Below, one piece after another: positions 17,074 through 25,911 of a stretch of 64,000 nucleotides of DNA. The position numbers and the translations under genes are program-made. Origin of the DNA: Pseudomonas sp. Z8(2022) (GTDB lineage Bacteria > Pseudomonadota > Gammaproteobacteria > Pseudomonadales > Pseudomonadaceae); the NCBI RefSeq assembly GCF_025837155.1, contig NZ_CP107549.1, positions 992,001-1,056,000 on the forward strand. The letters run 5' to 3'. Under the pieces are notes generated by a model. That model was not told the DNA's origin. It worked only from the letters and a program-made list of their open reading frames with translations, and ran no database searches. Each line of letters begins with the position of its first letter. The first letter of the stretch is position 1.

Positions 17074-17125
17074 GTAGCCCGGATGCAATCCGGGGCCGGC
17101 AATTCCCGGAGTTCATCCGGGCTGC
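17074..17125. repeat. REP-like palindrome, family C, overlapping a gene end
   Basis: The left arm GTAGCCCGGATGCAATCCGG is identical to the one at 12561. The right arm (from 17105) is degenerate and reads into the last codons of the methyltransferase gene, including its stop at 17113-17115. Confidence 0.82.
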
Positions 17126-18048
17126 AGTTGGAATACCAGCGCCTTCAGGCCGCTCTCCGGCGAGATGTCGGGAAACTCCGGCGGGTTGTCCAGGCGCTCG
17201 ATGAAACGCAGTTGCGGCGCTTCGGCGGCCATGCCGTCGATGAGGAAATCCGGACCGATATCCGGGGCGTTGACGCAGGCCAGCACCGTACCCTGCTCGC
17301 TGAGCAGTTCCGGCAGGCGCCGGAGAATCTTGCAGTAGTCCTGGGTGAGGGCGAAGCTGCCTTTCTGAAAACTCGGCGGGTCGATGATCACCAGATCGTA
17401 CGGCCCGCTCTTGCGTACCTTGCCCCAGGACTTGAACAACTCGTGGCCGAGAAATTCCACCCGCCCCAGGTCGTGCCCGTTCAGGCGATGGTTGTCGCGC
17501 CCGCGTGATAGCGCCGCACGGGCCATATCCAGATTGACCACGCGCTCGGCACCGCCGGCGATGGCGGACACCGAAAAGCCGCAGGTATAGGCGAACAGGT
17601 TGAGCACGCGTTTGCCGGCGGCCTGCCCGCGCACCCACTGGCGGCCCAGGCGCATATCGAGGAACAGGCCGCTGTTCTGCTTGCTGCCCAGATCGAGCAG
17701 GTAGTGCAGGCCGTCCTCGACAATGGGCCACTGCGCCTGCGGCTCGCCGGCCAGCCATTCGCTCTCGCTGCCCTGTACGTAGCGGTGCTGCAGCAGCAGC
17801 CCGCGCGCTCCGCTGGCCTGCCATTGCGCTGTTGCCAGCAACTCCAGCAGCAGCGGGCGCAGCGCGGGCGATGGCTCGCGGAACAGCATCACCAGAACGA
17901 TGCCGGACAGCCAGTCGACGGTGATCTGCTCCAGACCCGGCCAGCAGCGCCCGCGGCCGTGAAACAGGCGGCGGGTTTCGCTGCCGGGGTGGTTGTCCAG
18001 CGCCTGCAGCAGATGCTCGCGCAGGGTGACGAGGGCGGCGTCAGTCAT
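17113..18048 (-). CDS. Class I SAM-dependent RNA methyltransferase (RlmI/RlmK-like domain, no PUA)
   Basis: 311 residues. The SAM-binding motif LNLFAYTCGFSV and the catalytic-type motif IIDPPSFQKGSF resemble the methyltransferase domains of RlmI and RlmL/RlmK, which modify 23S rRNA. There is no PUA RNA-binding domain and I see no cysteine clearly acting as a C5-methyltransferase nucleophile in motif IV, so the exact base is undecided. The gene overlaps the FKBP gene by eight bases and ends within a REP element, so its last residues QPG are encoded by repeat sequence. Confidence 0.75.
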   Translation of the reverse strand: MTDAALVTLREHLLQALDNHPGSETRRLFHGRGRCWPGLEQITVDWLSGIVLVMLFREPSPALRPLLLELLATAQWQASGARGLLLQHRYVQGSESEWLAGEPQAQWPIVEDGLHYLLDLGSKQNSGLFLDMRLGRQWVRGQAAGKRVLNLFAYTCGFSVSAIAGGAERVVNLDMARAALSRGRDNHRLNGHDLGRVEFLGHELFKSWGKVRKSGPYDLVIIDPPSFQKGSFALTQDYCKILRRLPELLSEQGTVLACVNAPDIGPDFLIDGMAAEAPQLRFIERLDNPPEFPDISPESGLKALVFQLQPG

Positions 18049-18379
18049 CGCGGGTCAGCACTTCCAGCAGCTCGATCTCGAAGGTCAGGTCGGAGTTGGG
18101 CGGAATCGCCCCCATGCTGCGCTCGCCGTAGCCCAGGTGCGCCGGGACGAACAGCTTGCGCTTGCCGCCCACCTGCATGCCCATCAGGCCCTGATCCCAA
18201 CCCTTGATCACCCGGCCGGTGCCGATCACGCACTGGAACGGCTTGCCGCGCGAGAAGGACGAGTCGAACTCGCTGCCGTCGGCCAGCCAGCCGCGATACT
18301 GGGTAGTGATCAGGGCGCCCTTTACCACGGCCTTGCCGTCGCCGGGTTGCAGGTCTTCGATGATCAGTTCGTCAGTCAT
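18041..18379 (-). CDS. FKBP-type peptidyl-prolyl isomerase
   Basis: 112 residues, a single FKBP domain with no signal peptide, so cytoplasmic. Family motifs include YRGWLADGSEFDSSF, VIKGWDQGLMGMQVGGKR and PAHLGYGERSMGAIPPNSDL; active-site aromatic residues are in place. It catalyses cis-trans isomerisation at proline and may act as a folding helper. It starts one base after the truncated-haemoglobin gene ends and overlaps the methyltransferase gene, so three unrelated activities share one transcript. Confidence 0.92.
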   Translation of the reverse strand: MTDELIIEDLQPGDGKAVVKGALITTQYRGWLADGSEFDSSFSRGKPFQCVIGTGRVIKGWDQGLMGMQVGGKRKLFVPAHLGYGERSMGAIPPNSDLTFEIELLEVLTRDD

Positions 18380-18380
18380 G

Positions 18381-18809
18381 TCAGGGTTCCTTGCGATGAC
18401 GGTTTTGGCTGGCCTGCACGGAGCGTTCGGCGGGAACGCGCAGCTGGGTCAGCAGGTAGTCGGCGAAAGCCGGCTCATAATTCTGCAGGGCTATGGCACC
18501 GGCCATGCAGCTCAGCCAGCTTTCCGCCAGCGCCTGGTCGATTGGCCACTGCGCATGAAAGGCCGGAATGCTGATGCTGCCGTATTTTTCGGCGAACAGG
18601 CGCGGCCCGCCCAACCAGCCACTCAGGAAACACGCCAGCTTGTCGCGTGAGGCGCTCAGGTCCGCCGGATGCAACGCGCGCAGTGCAGCGGCTTCGGGGC
18701 GCTCGTCCATCAGTCGGTAGAAGTCGTCGACCAGTCGGCGCAGGCCGTCGATGCCGCCGGCGGCCTGGTAGGAGGCATCGCCGGTGCCGTAGGGAGGTGT
18801 GCTGCTCAT
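18381..18809 (-). CDS. Group II truncated haemoglobin
   Basis: 142 residues from the ATG at 18809 (MSSTPPYGTGDASYQAAGG); the frame is open further upstream but runs through a repeat, so this start is preferred. The 2-on-2 globin signatures LSGWLGGP, the EKYG segment and a likely proximal His85 (PAFHAQW) are present, with a C-terminal extension. Such proteins bind O2 or NO and often take part in oxidative or nitrosative defence. It is the first gene of an operon with the FKBP isomerase and the RNA methyltransferase, and lies about 1.4 kb from the NO module. Confidence 0.85.
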   Translation of the reverse strand: MSSTPPYGTGDASYQAAGGIDGLRRLVDDFYRLMDERPEAAALRALHPADLSASRDKLACFLSGWLGGPRLFAEKYGSISIPAFHAQWPIDQALAESWLSCMAGAIALQNYEPAFADYLLTQLRVPAERSVQASQNRHRKEP

Positions 18810-18906
18810 TGAGCTGTTCCGCGGTAAAAGCGCCATTGTAACCGCTGGCGTAGAATGGCCGGCCAGTTTGGTTTGAGGTGATGGGCACCTGCAGAGGCTG
18901 TTTTCT

Positions 18907-18993
18907 CCCCTCTCCCATTCATGGGAGAGGGGCCGGGGGAAAGGGGAAAAGCTCACACCCTCTCCCCAGCCCTCTCCCGCAAGCGGGAGAGGG
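18907..18993. repeat. REP-like pair, family B
   Basis: Two perfect hairpins lie side by side: CCCCTCTCCCAT-TC-ATGGGAGAGGGG (18907-18932) and CCCTCTCCCGC-AA-GCGGGAGAGGG (18970-18993). The same pair, with one degenerate unit, is in the mks operon (6949-7052). Here it ends 24 bases before the polB start, so it may lie in that gene's leader. Confidence 0.85.
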
Positions 18994-19017
18994 GGCAGAT
19001 CGTGCTTGCCTGAAAAG

Positions 19018-21384
19018 ATGATGACGCAACCCCAGCAAGGCTTCGTGCTCAGCCGCCATTGGCGCGACACGCCGAACGGCACCGAGGTGGCCTTCTGGCT
19101 GGCGACCGATGCCGGCCCGCGCCAAGTACGCCTGCCGTGCCAGGAGACTGTCGCCTTCATCCCCGCCGAGCAGCGTGCCTGGGCCGAGCCATTGTTGCGC
19201 AATGAAAAGGGCGTGGAGCTGCGTCCGCTTTCCTTGCGCGACTTCAGGCGTCGCCCGGTGCTGGGCCTGTATTGCCGCCAGTACCGCCAGTTGCTGCAGC
19301 TGGAGAAGAAGCTGCGTCAGGTCGGCGTCGATGTGTACGAGGCCGATATCCGTCCGCCGGATCGCTACCTGATGGAGCGTTTCATCACCGCCTCCGTCAG
19401 CTTCGAGGGCGTCGAGCAGGCGGACGGCAGCCTGCTGTGCCGGTCGCTCAAACCCGCCGCCGATTACCGCCCGGCGCTGCGCCTGGTATCGCTGGATATC
19501 GAGACCAGTGCCCATGGCGAGCTGTATTCCATCGCCCTGGAAGGCTGTGGCCAGCGTCAGGTGTACATGCTCGGTCCGGCCAATGGCGACGCCGGCATCG
19601 TCGATTTCGACCTGGAGTACTGCGACAGCCGCCAGTTGTTGCTCGAACGCCTGAATGACTGGCTGCAGCGGCATGATCCGGACGCCATCATCGGCTGGAA
19701 CCTGGTGCAGTTCGACCTGCGCGTACTGCGCGATCATGCCGAGCAACTCAAGGTGCCGCTGCTGCTGGGGCGTGGCGGTGACGTGATGGGCTGGCGCCAG
19801 CACAACAGCGGCCAGCACTACTTCGCCGAGGCGGCCGGGCGGCTGATCATCGACGGCATCGAGGCGCTGCGCTCGGCGACCTGGAGCTTTTCCTCGTTCA
19901 GCCTCGAATCGGTGGCGCAGACCCTGCTCGGCGAGGGCAAGGCGATCGACACGCCCTATGCACGGATGGACGAGATCCAGCGCATGTTCGACGAGGACAA
20001 GCCGGCGCTGGCGCGCTACAACCTCAAGGACTGCGAGCTGGTCACGCGCATCTTCGCCCATACCGATCTGCTCGCGTTCCTGCTCGAACGCTCCAGCGTT
20101 ACCGGCCTGGCGGCCGACCGCAGCGGTGGTTCGGTGGCGGCCTTCACCCACCTGTATTTGCCGCCCATGCACCGTCTGGGCTACGTCGCGCCGAACCTTG
20201 GCGACATTCGCGGCGAGAACAGCCCCGGCGGTTTCGTCATGGATTCGCGCCCCGGCTTGTACGACTCGGTGCTGGTGCTGGACTACAAGAGCCTGTACCC
20301 GTCGATCATCCGCAGCTTTCTGATCGACCCGCTGGGCCTGGTCGAGGGGCTGCACCAGCCGGATGACGAACACTCGGTGGAAGGCTTTCGCGGTGCGCGC
20401 TTCTCGCGCACCCGGCATTGCCTGCCGGCCATCGTCGAGCGCGTCTGGCAGGGCCGTGAGACGGCCAAGCGCGACGGCAACGCGGCGCTGTCGCAGGCGC
20501 TGAAGATCATCATGAACGCCTTCTACGGTGTGCTCGGCTCCAGTGGTTGCCGCTTCTTCGACCCACGTCTGGCATCCTCCATCACCCTGCGCGGGCACCA
20601 GATCATGAAGCGTACCCGCGAGCTGATCGAGGCCGAGGGGTATGCGGTGATCTACGGCGACACCGACTCCACCTTCGTCTGGCTCGGCCGTGCTCATGAC
20701 GAGGATGAGGCGGCGCGCATCGGCCGCGCGCTGGTGGCCCGGGTGAACGCCTGGTGGCGTGGGCACCTGCAGCAGGAGTACGGCCTGACCAGCGCCCTGG
20801 AGCTGCAGTTCGAAACCCACTACCGGCGCTTTCTCATGCCCACCATTCGTGGCACCGAGGAGGGCAGCAAGAAGCGCTACGCCGGTCTGGTGCGTGAGGT
20901 CGATGGCAGCGAGCGCATGGTGTTCAAGGGCCTGGAAACGGTACGTACCGACTGGTCGCCGCTGGCCCAGCGCTTTCAGCAGGAACTCTATCGCCTGGTG
21001 TTCGCCGGCCAGCCCTATGAAGAGTACGTGCGAGATTACGTCAAACGCACCCTGGCCGGTGAGCTGGATGAGCTGCTGGTCTATCGCAAGCGCCTGCGCC
21101 GGCGTCTCGACGACTATCAGCGCAATGTGCCGCCGCACGTGCGCGCCGCGCGTCTGGCCGACGAGCACAACCAGCGTCTGGGCCGGCCGTTGCAGTACCA
21201 GCGCGGCGGCTGGATCAGCTACCTGATCACCACCGGTGGGCCGCAACCGCTGGAGCGCCTGCTGTCACCGGTGGATTACGAGCATTACATCAGCCGTCAG
21301 CTGAAACCGGTGGCCGACGCCATCCTGCCGTTCGTTGGCGGCGAGTTCGAGCGGCTGGTGGATGGGCAGTTGGGGCTGTTCTGA
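19018..21384 (+). CDS. polB: DNA polymerase II (family B)
   Basis: 788 residues from the first of two tandem ATGs (19018 and 19021). The exonuclease domain has Exo I DIETSAHG and the polymerase domain has [25 protein letters not shown] and [12 protein letters not shown], all catalytic aspartates present. Pol II is SOS-associated in E. coli and copies past lesions with proofreading. No canonical LexA box (CTGT-N8-ACAG) was seen in the short leader, which is instead occupied by REP hairpins. Confidence 0.95.
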   Translation: MMTQPQQGFVLSRHWRDTPNGTEVAFWLATDAGPRQVRLPCQETVAFIPAEQRAWAEPLLRNEKGVELRPLSLRDFRRRPVLGLYCRQYRQLLQLEKKLRQVGVDVYEADIRPPDRYLMERFITASVSFEGVEQADGSLLCRSLKPAADYRPALRLVSLDIETSAHGELYSIALEGCGQRQVYMLGPANGDAGIVDFDLEYCDSRQLLLERLNDWLQRHDPDAIIGWNLVQFDLRVLRDHAEQLKVPLLLGRGGDVMGWRQHNSGQHYFAEAAGRLIIDGIEALRSATWSFSSFSLESVAQTLLGEGKAIDTPYARMDEIQRMFDEDKPALARYNLKDCELVTRIFAHTDLLAFLLERSSVTGLAADRSGGSVAAFTHLYLPPMHRLGYVAPNLGDIRGENSPGGFVMDSRPGLYDSVLVLDYKSLYPSIIRSFLIDPLGLVEGLHQPDDEHSVEGFRGARFSRTRHCLPAIVERVWQGRETAKRDGNAALSQALKIIMNAFYGVLGSSGCRFFDPRLASSITLRGHQIMKRTRELIEAEGYAVIYGDTDSTFVWLGRAHDEDEAARIGRALVARVNAWWRGHLQQEYGLTSALELQFETHYRRFLMPTIRGTEEGSKKRYAGLVREVDGSERMVFKGLETVRTDWSPLAQRFQQELYRLVFAGQPYEEYVRDYVKRTLAGELDELLVYRKRLRRRLDDYQRNVPPHVRAARLADEHNQRLGRPLQYQRGGWISYLITTGGPQPLERLLSPVDYEHYISRQLKPVADAILPFVGGEFERLVDGQLGLF

Positions 21385-21399
21385 GCGTCTCGGGCGTGA

Positions 21400-21831
21400 T
21401 CACTGGCACAGGCGGTTGTGGTGCTCCAGCAGCCCCATCAGCAGCAGGGCCGGCAGCGCGGCCAGGCCCAGCAGCGTCAGTTGTCCGAGATACAGCTCGC
21501 GGAAGATCTCACCCGCGGTCCAGGTGTTGCCGTAGGCGCTGGCGAGCAGATTGACCGCGCAGTAGGCCGCGACGGCGACGCACAGGCAAAACAACGGCAG
21601 GATGGCGCCTTTGCGCAACACCCCCGCGGACGTGCCGAACAGGAACAGTACGAATGCCGGCAGGCAGGCCAGCGCCAGTTCGGTGGCGACATGAGCGTCC
21701 GGCTCGGTCGGTAGCGGCCACGCCAGGCCGAGGCCTCCCTGCTGCAGGCGGTAGGTCAGCAAGCCGATGAATAGTGCGCTGGTGGGCAGCAGGAGCAAGC
21801 CCTGCAACAGCCGGATCACTGCGCCTGACAT
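21400..21831 (-). CDS. Hypothetical multi-pass membrane protein
   Basis: 143 residues from the ATG at 21831 (MSGAVIRLLQGLLLLPTSAL); the open frame upstream reads through the rhlB terminator region and is ignored. About four hydrophobic segments and no recognisable motif. It ends 15 bases after the convergent polB stop and lies downstream of rhlB, but a terminator separates them, so it probably has its own promoter. Function unknown. Confidence 0.65.
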   Translation of the reverse strand: MSGAVIRLLQGLLLLPTSALFIGLLTYRLQQGGLGLAWPLPTEPDAHVATELALACLPAFVLFLFGTSAGVLRKGAILPLFCLCVAVAAYCAVNLLASAYGNTWTAGEIFRELYLGQLTLLGLAALPALLLMGLLEHHNRLCQ

Positions 21832-21925
21832 GGCGAGAGGTACGTCGGATTGGGTATCGCTGCCCCGGGCTGGGAGAGAGGGCAAGTGCGTTGCTGCATG
21901 GCGTATCGGACCCAGGTTTATCAAT

Positions 21926-21957
21926 GAAAAAGGCGAAGCCGGATGGCCTCGCCTTTT
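21926..21957 (-). terminator. Rho-independent terminator after rhlB
   Basis: The arms AAAAGGCGAAGCC and GGCCTCGCCTTTT pair with one mismatch around loop GGAT. On the minus strand the stem is followed by a T run, 18 bases after the rhlB stop. Confidence 0.85.
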
Positions 21958-21974
21958 CTGTTCTGCCGAGCCGG

Positions 21975-23423
21975 TCAGTGCCTGCGCGGCACCGGCTTGA
22001 GCAGTTCGTCCGGCGGCATCTCGCACTGGATCTTGCGGCCGATCAGCGCTTCGATCGGCGGCAGGGCGAAGGCGTCGTCCTCGCCGGCGAAGCTGATCGA
22101 GGTGCCGCTGGTGCCGGCACGGCCGGTACGGCCGATGCGGTGCACGTAATCGTCCGGGTCTTCCGGCAGGGTGAAGTTGATCACGTGGCTGATGCCGTCG
22201 ACGTGGATGCCACGGCCTGCAACGTCAGTAGCCACCAGTACGCGGATATGCCCGGCGCGGAAGCCTTCGAGCACCTTGATGCGCTTGTGCTGCGGCACGT
22301 CACCGGACATCTGCGCGGCGCTGACGCCGTCGCGGGTCAGGCGCTCTTCGATGCGGCGCACTTCGTCCTTGCGGTTGGCGAAGACCATCACCCGGTCCCA
22401 GGCGTTCTGCGTGATCAGGTTGTACAGCAGTTTGTACTTGTCTGCTGAGGCGACCGCATAGACGTGCTGTTCGACGGTATCGCTGGCAACGTTTTCCGGC
22501 TCGATCTCGACGATGGCGGGGTTGACCGTCCACTGCTTGGCCAGGTTCATCACGTCGTCGGTGAAGGTGGCGGAGAACAGCAGGGTCTGGCGGTCGCCCT
22601 TCATCGGCGTCTGGCGAATGATCTGGCGTACCTGCGGGATGAAGCCCATGTCGAGCATGCGGTCGGCTTCGTCGAGCACCATCACCTCGACCATGTCCAG
22701 GTGCACTTCGCCGCGCTGGTTGAAGTCCAGCAGACGGCCCGGGGTGGCCACGAGGATGTCGCAGAAACGCGATTCCAGCTGCTTGAGCTGTTTGTCAAAG
22801 TCCATGCCGCCGACGAAGCTCATGACGTTGAGCTTGGTGTACTTGGTCAGTTCCTTGGCATCCTTGGCGATCTGCACCACCAGCTCGCGGGTTGGCGCGA
22901 TGATCAGCGCGCGCGGCTCGCCCATGTAGCGCTCTTTCGGCGGCGGGGTCTGCAGCAGCTGGGTGATGATTGAGATGAGGAAGGCGGCGGTCTTGCCGGT
23001 GCCGGTCTGGGCACGGCCGATGGCGTCCTGCCCCTTGAGGGTGTAGCCCAGCACGCCGGCCTGGATCGGCGTGCAGTAGGGGAAGCCCAGATCGTGGATG
23101 GCATGCATCAGCTCGGGGGCGAGCTTGAAGTCATGGAAGCGGGTCTTGCCTTCGGCCGGCTCGACCACGAAGTCTTCCAGCTTCCAGGTATCCACCGGTT
23201 TGGCCGGGCGCTCACGGCGCGGCTTGTCGGCTTTCGGCGGGCGCGGCTGCTGCGGCGTCGAACTGTCGCCTGCGGTCTCGCTGGCGCTGCGGGCGGGTTT
23301 GTTCTTGCGGGGACGCTTGTCGTCGGCGCCGCGCTTCTGGGCGGGCGCTGCTGCGGGTGACGGCGCTGGTTGTGGCTGCTCGTCTTCGGCTTTGCCGAAC
23401 ATTTTCTTGAGTGCTTTGAGCAC
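21975..23423 (-). CDS. rhlB: DEAD-box RNA helicase RhlB
   Basis: 482 residues. A basic, low-complexity N-terminal extension (about 1-85, rich in Pro, Ala, Lys) precedes a complete helicase core: Q-motif region, [29 protein letters not shown] and HRIGRTGR. RhlB unwinds RNA, classically in the RNA degradosome. The C-terminal end ([13 protein letters not shown]) is short and basic. The length exceeds E. coli RhlB (421) because of the N-terminal extension, common in pseudomonads. It appears to be transcribed alone and ends at a strong terminator. Confidence 0.9.
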   Translation of the reverse strand: MLKALKKMFGKAEDEQPQPAPSPAAAPAQKRGADDKRPRKNKPARSASETAGDSSTPQQPRPPKADKPRRERPAKPVDTWKLEDFVVEPAEGKTRFHDFKLAPELMHAIHDLGFPYCTPIQAGVLGYTLKGQDAIGRAQTGTGKTAAFLISIITQLLQTPPPKERYMGEPRALIIAPTRELVVQIAKDAKELTKYTKLNVMSFVGGMDFDKQLKQLESRFCDILVATPGRLLDFNQRGEVHLDMVEVMVLDEADRMLDMGFIPQVRQIIRQTPMKGDRQTLLFSATFTDDVMNLAKQWTVNPAIVEIEPENVASDTVEQHVYAVASADKYKLLYNLITQNAWDRVMVFANRKDEVRRIEERLTRDGVSAAQMSGDVPQHKRIKVLEGFRAGHIRVLVATDVAGRGIHVDGISHVINFTLPEDPDDYVHRIGRTGRAGTSGTSISFAGEDDAFALPPIEALIGRKIQCEMPPDELLKPVPRRH

Positions 23424-23533
23424 GGGCTTCTCATCGACTGGTTAAGGAGTGAACGCCCGCCAGTGTAATGCAAGACGCGGGCGTGGCGAAGTGCTTCGCT
23501 CGCGTCTGTCAAGCGTGCAGCGTGGTCAGTGCG

Positions 23534-24697
23534 TCATTTTTCCGGGAGGCTGGCCAGCAACAGGCGCTGAACGTTGCCACCCATGATCGCGGCGATGGCG
23601 TCGTCATCGAAACCGGCGCCTTGCAGGCCTTCGGTTATCTGCGCCAGGCCGGTGACATCGAAAGGCGTGTGTACGGTGCCGTTGAAGTCCGAGCCCAGAG
23701 CGACATGCTCGACCCCGACCTTGTCGGCAGCGTAGCGGATGGCCCTGACGATGGCGGCGACCGAGGTGTCGCACACGGCCGTGCTCCAGTAGCCGATGCC
23801 GATCACTCCGCCGCTGGCGGCTATGCCCTGCAGATGCTTGTCGCTGAGGTTGCGTGTGCCGGGGCAGGTCCCTTCGACTCCGGTGTGCGAGACCAGCACC
23901 GGGCGTTTGGCCATGGCCAGTACATCATCGATCAACGGGCGTGAAGCGTGTGCCAGGTCCACCAGCATGGACTTTTCTTCCAGCCGGGTGATCACCTGGC
24001 GGCCCAGTGGCGTCAGCCCGCCTTTCTCCAGGCCGTGGGCCGAGCCGCCGACTTCGTTGTCGAAGAAGTGGGTCAGGCCGGCGATACGGAAGCCTGCGTC
24101 ATACAAGACATCGATGTTCTCCAGCTTGCCCTCGATGGGTTGCAGACCCTCGGTGGCGAGCAGGGCTGCGACGCGTCGTGGGTCCGTGTTCCAGACGTCG
24201 ATGAAGCTCGCCAGGTCGGCGCGGGTGCGGATCAGTATCAGGCGGCCGTCGCTGTCGGCAGCAGCGTCCTGAAGTTTCCGCGCCTGGTACAGCGCGCGTT
24301 GCAGCAGGCTTTTCCAGGTTTCCCGCGGCCAGCGCTGGGCCATGGCCAGCAGGGTGATGTTGTCGCTGTCGGCGCCATTGCTCTCGACGTTCAGGCCGCG
24401 CGGCGTCTTGGTCACGGTGGAGAACACCTGCAGGCCGAGGCGGCCTTCGAGCATGCGCGGCAGGTCGGAATGGCCATAGTCGTAGCGCTTGAGCAGATCG
24501 CGCTCCCAGAGCAGCGCGTCGTCGTGCAGGTCGGCGACGAACAGGCCCTGGTGCAACTTTTGCGCGCTGGCGCTGGCCGGATAGGGCGGCGGGCTGGCGA
24601 CACTGTTCATCTGGGCGTCGATCACCCGAGGCAGACCGAGCACGGCGAGTGCGGAGAGGGGAACCAGCAGAAGCAGGGCGATCAGCAGTTTGCGCAT
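23534..24697 (-). CDS. Membrane dipeptidase (peptidase M19 family), exported
   Basis: 387 residues from the ATG at 24697 (MRKLLIALLLLVPLSALAVL), chosen because it begins a clear signal/anchor sequence and has GGA about 11 bases upstream; an ATG at 24715 has no ribosome site. The M19 zinc ligands appear in FVADLHDDALLW and LVDLAHAS, with HTGVEG and GSDFNG further on. The family hydrolyses dipeptides and similar substrates, often with two zinc ions. With an N-terminal signal/anchor it should act in the periplasm. Specificity cannot be deduced. Confidence 0.9.
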   Translation of the reverse strand: MRKLLIALLLLVPLSALAVLGLPRVIDAQMNSVASPPPYPASASAQKLHQGLFVADLHDDALLWERDLLKRYDYGHSDLPRMLEGRLGLQVFSTVTKTPRGLNVESNGADSDNITLLAMAQRWPRETWKSLLQRALYQARKLQDAAADSDGRLILIRTRADLASFIDVWNTDPRRVAALLATEGLQPIEGKLENIDVLYDAGFRIAGLTHFFDNEVGGSAHGLEKGGLTPLGRQVITRLEEKSMLVDLAHASRPLIDDVLAMAKRPVLVSHTGVEGTCPGTRNLSDKHLQGIAASGGVIGIGYWSTAVCDTSVAAIVRAIRYAADKVGVEHVALGSDFNGTVHTPFDVTGLAQITEGLQGAGFDDDAIAAIMGGNVQRLLLASLPEK

Positions 24698-24793
24698 GAG
24701 TAGCCATCCGGGCATGTTGTTATGCTGGGCACTCTAGCAGGGAAAGAGGCCCATGGTCGTCCTGCGCTCAGGGAGGCGGGCGCTGCAAGGCGC

Positions 24794-25732
24794 TCAGCCG
24801 CAGAGACGATTGCGCCCTTTCTGCTTGGCCTGGTACAGCGCCGCATCGGCTCGCGCGATCAGGCCCTGCAGGCTGTCCTGACGCTGCATCTGCGCCAGGC
24901 CGATGGAGATGGTGATGCCGGGCAGTACTCCAACGGGCGAATAGAAGGAGTCGACCTGTTCCAGGCTGACGCGCAGACGCTCGCCGATGCTGCGTGCGGC
25001 CTCGGCGGCGATCTCCGGAAGAAGGATGACGAACTCCTCGCCACCGAGACGTACCAGACTGTCCTTGGGCCGGAGCTGGCTGTTCAGGGTGTGCGCCACC
25101 AGGCACAGGGCGTAATCGCCGGCCAGGTGGCCGTGCTGATCGTTGTAGGCCTTGAAGTGGTCGACGTCGAGCATCAGCAGTGACATGGGTTCATCGTTGA
25201 AGGTGCAGCGGCTGCTCTCGCGTTCGAATACGTGCTCCAGCCAGCGTCTGTTGAAGCAGCCGGTGAGCGTATCGACGTTGGCGTTCTGTTCGCTGTCGAG
25301 AATCTGCCGGTTGCCCTTGCGCACGCGGTCGCAGAGCAGCTCCAGCAGGTTCTGCATCAGCTGCGGGGATTGCTGGAACAGCGCCACCAGGGACTCGCGG
25401 TGCAGGCGCAGGACGATTGAGGGGCGCTCGGCTACCACGTACGCGGAAGGGTGTTCGTTGTCGATGAAGCTGATTTCACCGGCGCAGTCGCCGACTTCGA
25501 GGGTGCTCACGGCCTGGTTGTCCAGCGACCCCAGGTAGACGCGCAACTGGCCCTCGATCAGCAGATAGAGGTGCTGGTTACGGTTGAAGGGGGAGAGCAA
25601 GACTTCACCTGCTTCCAGCTGGCAGGCGCGAAACTCCCGCAGCAGTTGATCGAGACTGCTGGTGGCGACATTCTGAAAGAGTCGCAACTGTCGAACTTGC
25701 TGCAGGTCTGCCTGCCAGTGCGCCGGTTTCAT
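24794..25732 (-). CDS. Diguanylate cyclase with N-terminal cyclic-nucleotide-binding-type domain
   Basis: 312 residues from the ATG at 25732 (MKPAHWQADLQQVRQL). Residues ~17-120 form a cNMP-binding/CRP-like beta-roll (EAGEVLLSPFNRNQHLYLLI, GEISFIDNEHPSAYV). Residues ~150-312 are a GGDEF domain with an intact GGEEF motif at 230-234 and an RxxD inhibitory site (RPKD, 221-224). It should make c-di-GMP from two GTP under product inhibition. No membrane segment or EAL domain. The putative ligand-binding domain may sense cAMP, another nucleotide or nothing; its phosphate-binding cassette is not obvious. Confidence 0.87.
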   Translation of the reverse strand: MKPAHWQADLQQVRQLRLFQNVATSSLDQLLREFRACQLEAGEVLLSPFNRNQHLYLLIEGQLRVYLGSLDNQAVSTLEVGDCAGEISFIDNEHPSAYVVAERPSIVLRLHRESLVALFQQSPQLMQNLLELLCDRVRKGNRQILDSEQNANVDTLTGCFNRRWLEHVFERESSRCTFNDEPMSLLMLDVDHFKAYNDQHGHLAGDYALCLVAHTLNSQLRPKDSLVRLGGEEFVILLPEIAAEAARSIGERLRVSLEQVDSFYSPVGVLPGITISIGLAQMQRQDSLQGLIARADAALYQAKQKGRNRLCG

Positions 25733-25911
25733 TGCAATCTCGTCGGGCCTGGCCGGGGGAATAGGCCTGAGGGCGCCACCAACGCTCCATGTCGAGTCTA
25801 CGGATAGGCCGACATTATTCCCGCGCCCAGGGCGTGGCAATGCTCCGGCCGACCAGTGGTTGGGCGAAATTACCAAGCTGTTAACTGGCGCGCGTCCCTG
25901 CCCGCTCGGGG

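Noticed and set aside
18919..21246. A 775-codon open frame opposite polB
   Set aside because: Same reason. The polymerase motifs fix the plus strand as coding, and the antisense frame reads through a REP element.
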